This document shows, piece after piece, positions 51,636 to 55,630 of a stretch of 55,630 nt of DNA. Within the stretch, counting starts at the first letter, position 1; the number at the start of each line of letters is the position of its first letter. The notes beneath the pieces were generated by a model. The model made no database searches. It saw only the letters and a list, made by a program, of their open reading frames with translations, and was not told the origin of the DNA. The position numbers and the translations under genes are program-made. Origin of the DNA: Woeseiaceae bacterium (lineage in GTDB: Bacteria > Pseudomonadota > Gammaproteobacteria > Steroidobacterales > Woeseiaceae); the NCBI GenBank assembly GCA_030066735.1, contig JASJBB010000064.1, forward strand, positions 1 to 55,630, read 5' to 3'.

Positions 51636-52696
51636 TCGTGATACTGCGGGCTCAGCTCGTGGACGGCATCGACGAGGGCCGCGACGTGATCGGGATCGAT
51701 GTCGGGCGTAACGCCATGGCCAAGGTTGAACACGTGGCCGGGCCCCTTGCCGTAACTCGCCAGCGTATCGGCTACGCCCTGGCGGATGGCCTCGGGTGAC
51801 TCGCGCAGCGTCGCCGGATCCAGGTTGCCCTGCAGCGCCACCTCGTCATTCGTGTAGCGGCGCGCGTCCGCCAGGCTCGTGGTCCAGTCGACACCCAGTG
51901 CATCGCAACCCGTACCCACCATGTCCGCGAGCAGCGGGCCGGCGCCCTTGGTAAACAGGATCACGGGCACCCGGCGCCCTTCGCTCTCGCGAGTCAGGTT
52001 GTCGACAATGCGTTGCATCGGGCCGAGCGAGAACCGCAGGTAATCGTCGCGCTCGAGCGCCGCTCCCCAGGTGTCGAAGATCATCAGCGCCTGCGCGCCC
52101 GCCTCGACCTGGGCATTGAGGTATTCGGTCGTCGTCTGCACGACGATGTCCAGCATCGCGTCGAGCGCCTGCGGCTCTTCCCTGGCTAGGCCCTTGATCG
52201 TCGGGAACTCGCGGCTCGACCCACCCTCGACCATGTACGTGCCGACCGTCCAGGGGCTGCCCGCGAAACCGATCAGCGGCACCTGCCCGTCGAGTTCGCG
52301 GCGGATAGTGCTGACCGCCTCGAACACGTAACCCAGTGAATCCGCGACGTCGGGCACCGCGAGCTTCCTGATCGCGGCGGCGCTTTGCACGGGCCGCTCG
52401 AACTTCGGCCCTTCGCCCGTCACGAAATACAGGCCCAGGCCGAGCGCATCGGGAACCGTCAGGATGTCGGAAAACAGGATTGCCGCGTCGAGCTTGTAGC
52501 GCCGGAGCGGCTGCATCGTCACTTCGCAGGCAAGCTCCGCGTTGCGGCACAGGCTCATGAAATCGCCCGCCTGCGCGCGCGTCTCGCGGTACTCCGGCAG
52601 GTAGCGGCCGGCCTGGCGCATGATCCAGAGCGGTGTGCGCTCGGTCGGCTCGCGCAGCAGCGCCCGGAGCAGCAGATCGTTTTTGAGTTCCGTCAT
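51632..52696 (-). CDS. hemE: uroporphyrinogen decarboxylase
   Basis: 354 residues. It decarboxylates uroporphyrinogen III to coproporphyrinogen III in haem synthesis. Seen: [17 protein letters not shown] (about 19-35), [14 protein letters not shown] with the catalytic Asp, GFAGSPWT and GNLDPATL. The start shares a base with the pyrF stop (TGATG). It is convergent with the cupin-like gene. Confidence 0.96.
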   Translation of the reverse strand: MTELKNDLLLRALLREPTERTPLWIMRQAGRYLPEYRETRAQAGDFMSLCRNAELACEVTMQPLRRYKLDAAILFSDILTVPDALGLGLYFVTGEGPKFERPVQSAAAIRKLAVPDVADSLGYVFEAVSTIRRELDGQVPLIGFAGSPWTVGTYMVEGGSSREFPTIKGLAREEPQALDAMLDIVVQTTTEYLNAQVEAGAQALMIFDTWGAALERDDYLRFSLGPMQRIVDNLTRESEGRRVPVILFTKGAGPLLADMVGTGCDALGVDWTTSLADARRYTNDEVALQGNLDPATLRESPEAIRQGVADTLASYGKGPGHVFNLGHGVTPDIDPDHVAALVDAVHELSPQYHD

Positions 52697-53409
52697 CAGG
52701 CCACCGCCTCTGCAATTGTCGCCTGGATCGCCTCGGCGGCCTCGCGCGGGCTGCCGGCATCGCGAATCGGGCGCCCGACGACGATGTAGTCAGCGCCGTT
52801 GCCGAACGCCGTGTCTACCGTGACGACGCGCTTCTGATCGCCCGCGGGCTTGTTATCGACGGGCCGGATTCCCGGTGTAACCACGAGCAGCTTGTCGTCG
52901 ATGTTCTCCCGCAGTCGCGGCACCTCGAGGCCCGACGAGATCACGCCGTCGCAACCGGCCTCGAGCGCACGCCGCGCGCGCGACAGCACGAGGTCTCCCA
53001 CGTCGCAGTCGAAGCCGAGATCGTCCAGGTCGCCCCTGTCGAGACTCGTCAGCACCGTGACGCCAAGCACTTTGAGCGTGTCGCCCTTGTTCTCGGCGGC
53101 CGCCTCCATGATCGACTGGTTGCCGTGCACGGTGACGAAGGTGGCGCCGCGATCCTTGAGTTGGCGCACGGCCGACCCGACCGTGGCCGGGATGTCGAAG
53201 AACTTGAGGTCGCAAAAGACCTTCTTGTCGCGTTCGAGCATCCAGTCGAGCAGCTCGAAGTAGCCGCCGCTCATCATCAGTTCCAGTCCGATCTTGTAGA
53301 ACGTCACCGCGTCACCGAGCGCGTCCGCGAGGCTGCGCGCCTGTTCGCAGTCGGGAACGTCCATCGCGAATATGAGCCTGTCCCTGGGGGAAATGTCCTT
53401 GTGCTTCAC
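52696..53409 (-). CDS. pyrF: orotidine-5'-phosphate decarboxylase
   Basis: 237 residues. It makes UMP. Seen: LIFAMDVPD (about 13-21), [11 protein letters not shown] and [15 protein letters not shown] with the catalytic Lys/Asp tetrad, [19 protein letters not shown], and the phosphate-binding [17 protein letters not shown] replaces the more usual DLKLHDIP, but the key Asp and Lys residues are kept. It lies 39 nt downstream of dgt and overlaps hemE. Confidence 0.95.
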   Translation of the reverse strand: MKHKDISPRDRLIFAMDVPDCEQARSLADALGDAVTFYKIGLELMMSGGYFELLDWMLERDKKVFCDLKFFDIPATVGSAVRQLKDRGATFVTVHGNQSIMEAAAENKGDTLKVLGVTVLTSLDRGDLDDLGFDCDVGDLVLSRARRALEAGCDGVISSGLEVPRLRENIDDKLLVVTPGIRPVDNKPAGDQKRVVTVDTAFGNGADYIVVGRPIRDAGSPREAAEAIQATIAEAVA

Positions 53410-53448
53410 TTGCTGACCTCTTCGTCTGTGCCGTCGGGCGGCCGCATT

Positions 53449-54573
53449 CTAACAGAGCAGGCGCTCGTGTTCGGCGATCGCGTAACGGTCGGTCATGCCC
53501 GCGACGTAGTCGGCAACGACGCGCGCCCGTCCTGCCTCATCCTTGTCCTTCGCGCGGCCCGCGAATTCCTCCGGCAGCAGGCTGACATCGGCCGAGTACA
53601 GGTCGAACAGCTCGCGCACGATGCTTTGCGCCCGACGCGTCATCTCGAGTTTTTTCTCGTGCGAATAGAGGTGCTGCTGCAGGAAGCGCTTGAGCGAGAC
53701 GTGTTGCTCGTATATCTCGTCGGAAAACGCCACGAGCGTCTTGCCAGCCTTGCGCACGTCGTCGATCGAACCCGGCTCGAGCGTCTCGATGTTGGCCCGC
53801 GTGTTCTCGATCAGGTCCGTCACGACCCTGCCGATCATGCGCCGAATCGTCTCGTAAATGAGCCGCCGGTCGTCGAGGCCCGGGTGCAGCCGCTGCACAT
53901 CGTCGTACCCGGCCGCGAACAGCGGTTGCGCCTGCAGCTGTTCCAGCGTCAGCAGGCCGGCGCGAAGCCCGTCGTCTACATCATGGTTGTTATAGGCAAT
54001 CGCGTCGGCAATGTTCGCGATCTGCGCCTCCAGGCCCGGCTGCTCGCGATCGAGAAACCGGCGGCCCACGTCGCCGAGCTGCCGCGCGTTGGCTTTCGAG
54101 CAATGCTTCAGGATGCCCTCCCGGGTCTCGAACATCAGGTTGAGGCCGGGGAAATCGGCGTACTTCGCCTCCAGCTCGTCGACGACTCGCAGCGACTGCA
54201 GGTTGTGCTCGAAGCCGCCGAACTCGCGCATGCAGTCGTTCAGCTCGTCCTGCCCGGCATGCCCGAATGGCGTGTGCCCGAGGTCGTGCGCCAGGCAGAT
54301 AGCCTCGGTCAGCGGTTCGTTCAGCGCCAGCGCCGTCGCCACCGACCGGCCAACCTGGGAGACCTCGAGGGAGTGCGTCAGGCGCGTCCGGTAGAGGTCG
54401 CCTTCGTGGTTGACGAAGACCTGGGTCTTGTAAATGAGCCGGCGGAACGCCGTCGAATGAATGATCCGGTCCCGGTCGCGCTGGTATTCGCCGCGATATT
54501 TCGGGGTCGGCTCTGCAATCCGCCGGCCGCGACTCTGCGCCTCGCTGGCGGCATACGGCGCGAGATCGCTCAT
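53449..54573 (-). CDS. dgt: deoxyguanosinetriphosphate triphosphohydrolase (HD domain)
   Basis: 374 residues from ATG 54573 ([13 protein letters not shown]). Hydrolyses dGTP to deoxyguanosine and triphosphate. The HD metal set is visible: [28 protein letters not shown] and a later Asp in [37 protein letters not shown] is typical of the Dgt N-terminus, given here as about residues 22-44. It overlaps aroB by 4 nt; an extension to 54858 lies inside aroB and is rejected. Confidence 0.94.
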   Translation of the reverse strand: MSDLAPYAASEAQSRGRRIAEPTPKYRGEYQRDRDRIIHSTAFRRLIYKTQVFVNHEGDLYRTRLTHSLEVSQVGRSVATALALNEPLTEAICLAHDLGHTPFGHAGQDELNDCMREFGGFEHNLQSLRVVDELEAKYADFPGLNLMFETREGILKHCSKANARQLGDVGRRFLDREQPGLEAQIANIADAIAYNNHDVDDGLRAGLLTLEQLQAQPLFAAGYDDVQRLHPGLDDRRLIYETIRRMIGRVVTDLIENTRANIETLEPGSIDDVRKAGKTLVAFSDEIYEQHVSLKRFLQQHLYSHEKKLEMTRRAQSIVRELFDLYSADVSLLPEEFAGRAKDKDEAGRARVVADYVAGMTDRYAIAEHERLLC

Positions 54574-55630
54574 TCGCTGGCCGCCTCGAGCACCTCGTCC
54601 AGCAGAGACCGGTCGTAGTCGCTGGTCACAGCCGCATGGCCCAGGCGCTCCAGCACGACGAAACGCAGCTTCTTGGCGAGCACTTTCTTGTCCATGCCCA
54701 TCGCGTCGAGCATTGCCTGTGACCCGACAGCCGGTGGCGCCACCGGAAGGTTTGCGGTCTTCAGCAGTGCGCACAGACGCTCGACGTCGGACGCCTCGAT
54801 AGCGCTGAGCCTGGCCGCCATGACCATGCCGGCCGCCACCGCTTCGCCGTGCAGCCACTCGCCGTAGCCCTGGCAGTGCTCGATGGCATGACCGAAGGTG
54901 TGCCCGAAGTTCAGGATTGCCCGGCGTCCGGCTTCGCGTTCGTCCTCGGCCACAACCTCGGCCTTGATCTCGCAGGAACGCTGAACGGCGTACGCAACAG
55001 CCTCGGGATCACGCGCCACCAGGGCCTCCATGTTGCTTTCGAGCCATTCGAAAAAGCCGGCATCGGCGATAGCGCCAGCTTTCACGATCTCGGCGACCCC
55101 CGCGCTCAGTTCGCGGTCGGGCAGCGTGTCGAGCGTGGCCGTGTCGATAAGCACGATCCGGGGCTGGTGAAACGCGCCAACGAGGTTCTTGCCGAGCGCA
55201 TGGTTGACGCCCGTCTTGCCCCCGACCGACGAGTCGACTTGCGCAAGCAGCGTCGTGGGTACCTGGATGAACGCAACGCCACGCATGTAACATGCCGCGG
55301 CGAACCCCGTGATGTCGCCGACAACGCCACCGCCCAGTGCGATCAGTGTCGTATCGCGATTCGCCCCCGTGCTGACGAGCTTGTCGAGCACGCTCGACAT
55401 CGTATCCAGCGTCTTGAAGGCCTCGCCATCCGGCAGTTCGAGCGTCTCGACCGACTTACCAGACAGGTTCGCCCGCAGCGCGTCGATATACAGCGGCGCG
55501 ACGGTCTCGTTGCTGACGACCAGGCAGTCGCCGCCGGCGAGGTGCTCGCCCAGGTCGAAATCGCCGCCCAGCAGCCCGCTGCCGATAACGATCGGGTAAC
55601 TGCGCTCGCCAAGCTCAACGGTGATAGTCC
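54570..55630 (-). CDS. aroB: 3-dehydroquinate synthase (5' end outside window)
   Basis: About 353 residues visible; the frame is open through base 55630, and the first residues seen ([18 protein letters not shown]) are close to the normal N-terminus, so only a few codons are missing. Seen: [41 protein letters not shown] and the zinc ligands in [15 protein letters not shown] and [11 protein letters not shown]. Second step of the shikimate pathway, which also feeds chorismate to TrpE. It overlaps dgt by 4 nt. Confidence 0.95.
   Translation of the reverse strand, partial: TITVELGERSYPIVIGSGLLGGDFDLGEHLAGGDCLVVSNETVAPLYIDALRANLSGKSVETLELPDGEAFKTLDTMSSVLDKLVSTGANRDTTLIALGGGVVGDITGFAAACYMRGVAFIQVPTTLLAQVDSSVGGKTGVNHALGKNLVGAFHQPRIVLIDTATLDTLPDRELSAGVAEIVKAGAIADAGFFEWLESNMEALVARDPEAVAYAVQRSCEIKAEVVAEDEREAGRRAILNFGHTFGHAIEHCQGYGEWLHGEAVAAGMVMAARLSAIEASDVERLCALLKTANLPVAPPAVGSQAMLDAMGMDKKVLAKKLRFVVLERLGHAAVTSDYDRSLLDEVLEAASE

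Noticed and set aside
54574-54858. N-terminal extension of dgt
   Set aside because: It lies inside aroB in another frame and is low-complexity; ATG 54573 overlaps the aroB stop in the normal ATGA way.

Overview
The window is GC-rich bacterial chromosome (about 62-65% GC by eye) from a gammaproteobacterium. The clues are the gene pairs mutY-yggX, tesA/ybbA-ybbP, aroB-dgt-pyrF-hemE, a gammaproteobacterial-type ppc, a TTG-started fadD, ycgN, and an attenuated trp operon. The mix of a secreted sulfatase, an ergothioneine locus and an iodotyrosine-deiodinase-like nitroreductase would suit a marine or sediment lineage (Woeseia-like), but that placement is a guess. Most genes are packed with ATGA or TGATG overlaps. 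No rRNA, tRNA, CRISPR array, transposase or integrase was seen.

Layout. 1-7307 (minus): most of a giant secreted protein, with a sulfatase, a CBM-like domain, four tandem ~286-residue repeats, a laminin-G-like domain and an SGNH esterase; its C-terminus lies beyond base 1. 7641-10366 (plus): a c'-type cytochrome lipoprotein, a small unknown protein and a TPR-sulfotransferase. 10363-12116 (minus): a membrane protein and alanine dehydrogenase. 12260-14864 (plus): an Lrp-type regulator overlapping egtB and egtD (ergothioneine). 14880-18127 (minus): yggX, mutY, asmA. 18189-20192 (minus): ECF sigma factor, anti-sigma factor and a DUF4097 protein. 20419-22527 (plus): a pseudo-receiver/PAS/GGDEF/degenerate-EAL protein.

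22.5-28.3 kb is a looser, lower-GC accessory stretch of small orphan genes. Each has its own upstream DNA, and several carry a related ~43-bp promoter-like element. REP-like GTAG palindromes flank it and also occur at 18.2 kb. 28.3-35.2 kb (minus) is a complete, unfused trpEGDCFBA operon ending in a DUF2007/zinc-ribbon gene, preceded by a Trp-Trp-Trp leader peptide and an attenuator. Then come an SLC13-type permease, an unrecognised 396-residue protein, ppc, a TraB/TIKI-like protein, an orphan TRAP substrate-binding protein, an IYD-like nitroreductase, ycgN, a hydroxyacid dehydrogenase, a Nudix hydrolase, ybbPA, tesA, fadD, a small cupin-like protein, hemE, pyrF, dgt and the 3' part of aroB.

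The most unusual signals are: (1) the sulfatase-SGNH megaprotein; (2) REP palindromes whose GTAG foot supplies the TAG stop codon of three unrelated genes; (3) the repeated promoter-like element in front of orphan genes; (4) a perfect hairpin that buries the asmA Shine-Dalgarno; (5) a trp attenuator ending 5 nt before trpE, with a leader peptide that looks leaderless; and (6) helically phased repeats between ald and the lrp-egtBD operon. All calls were made by reading the sequence; no database search was run.
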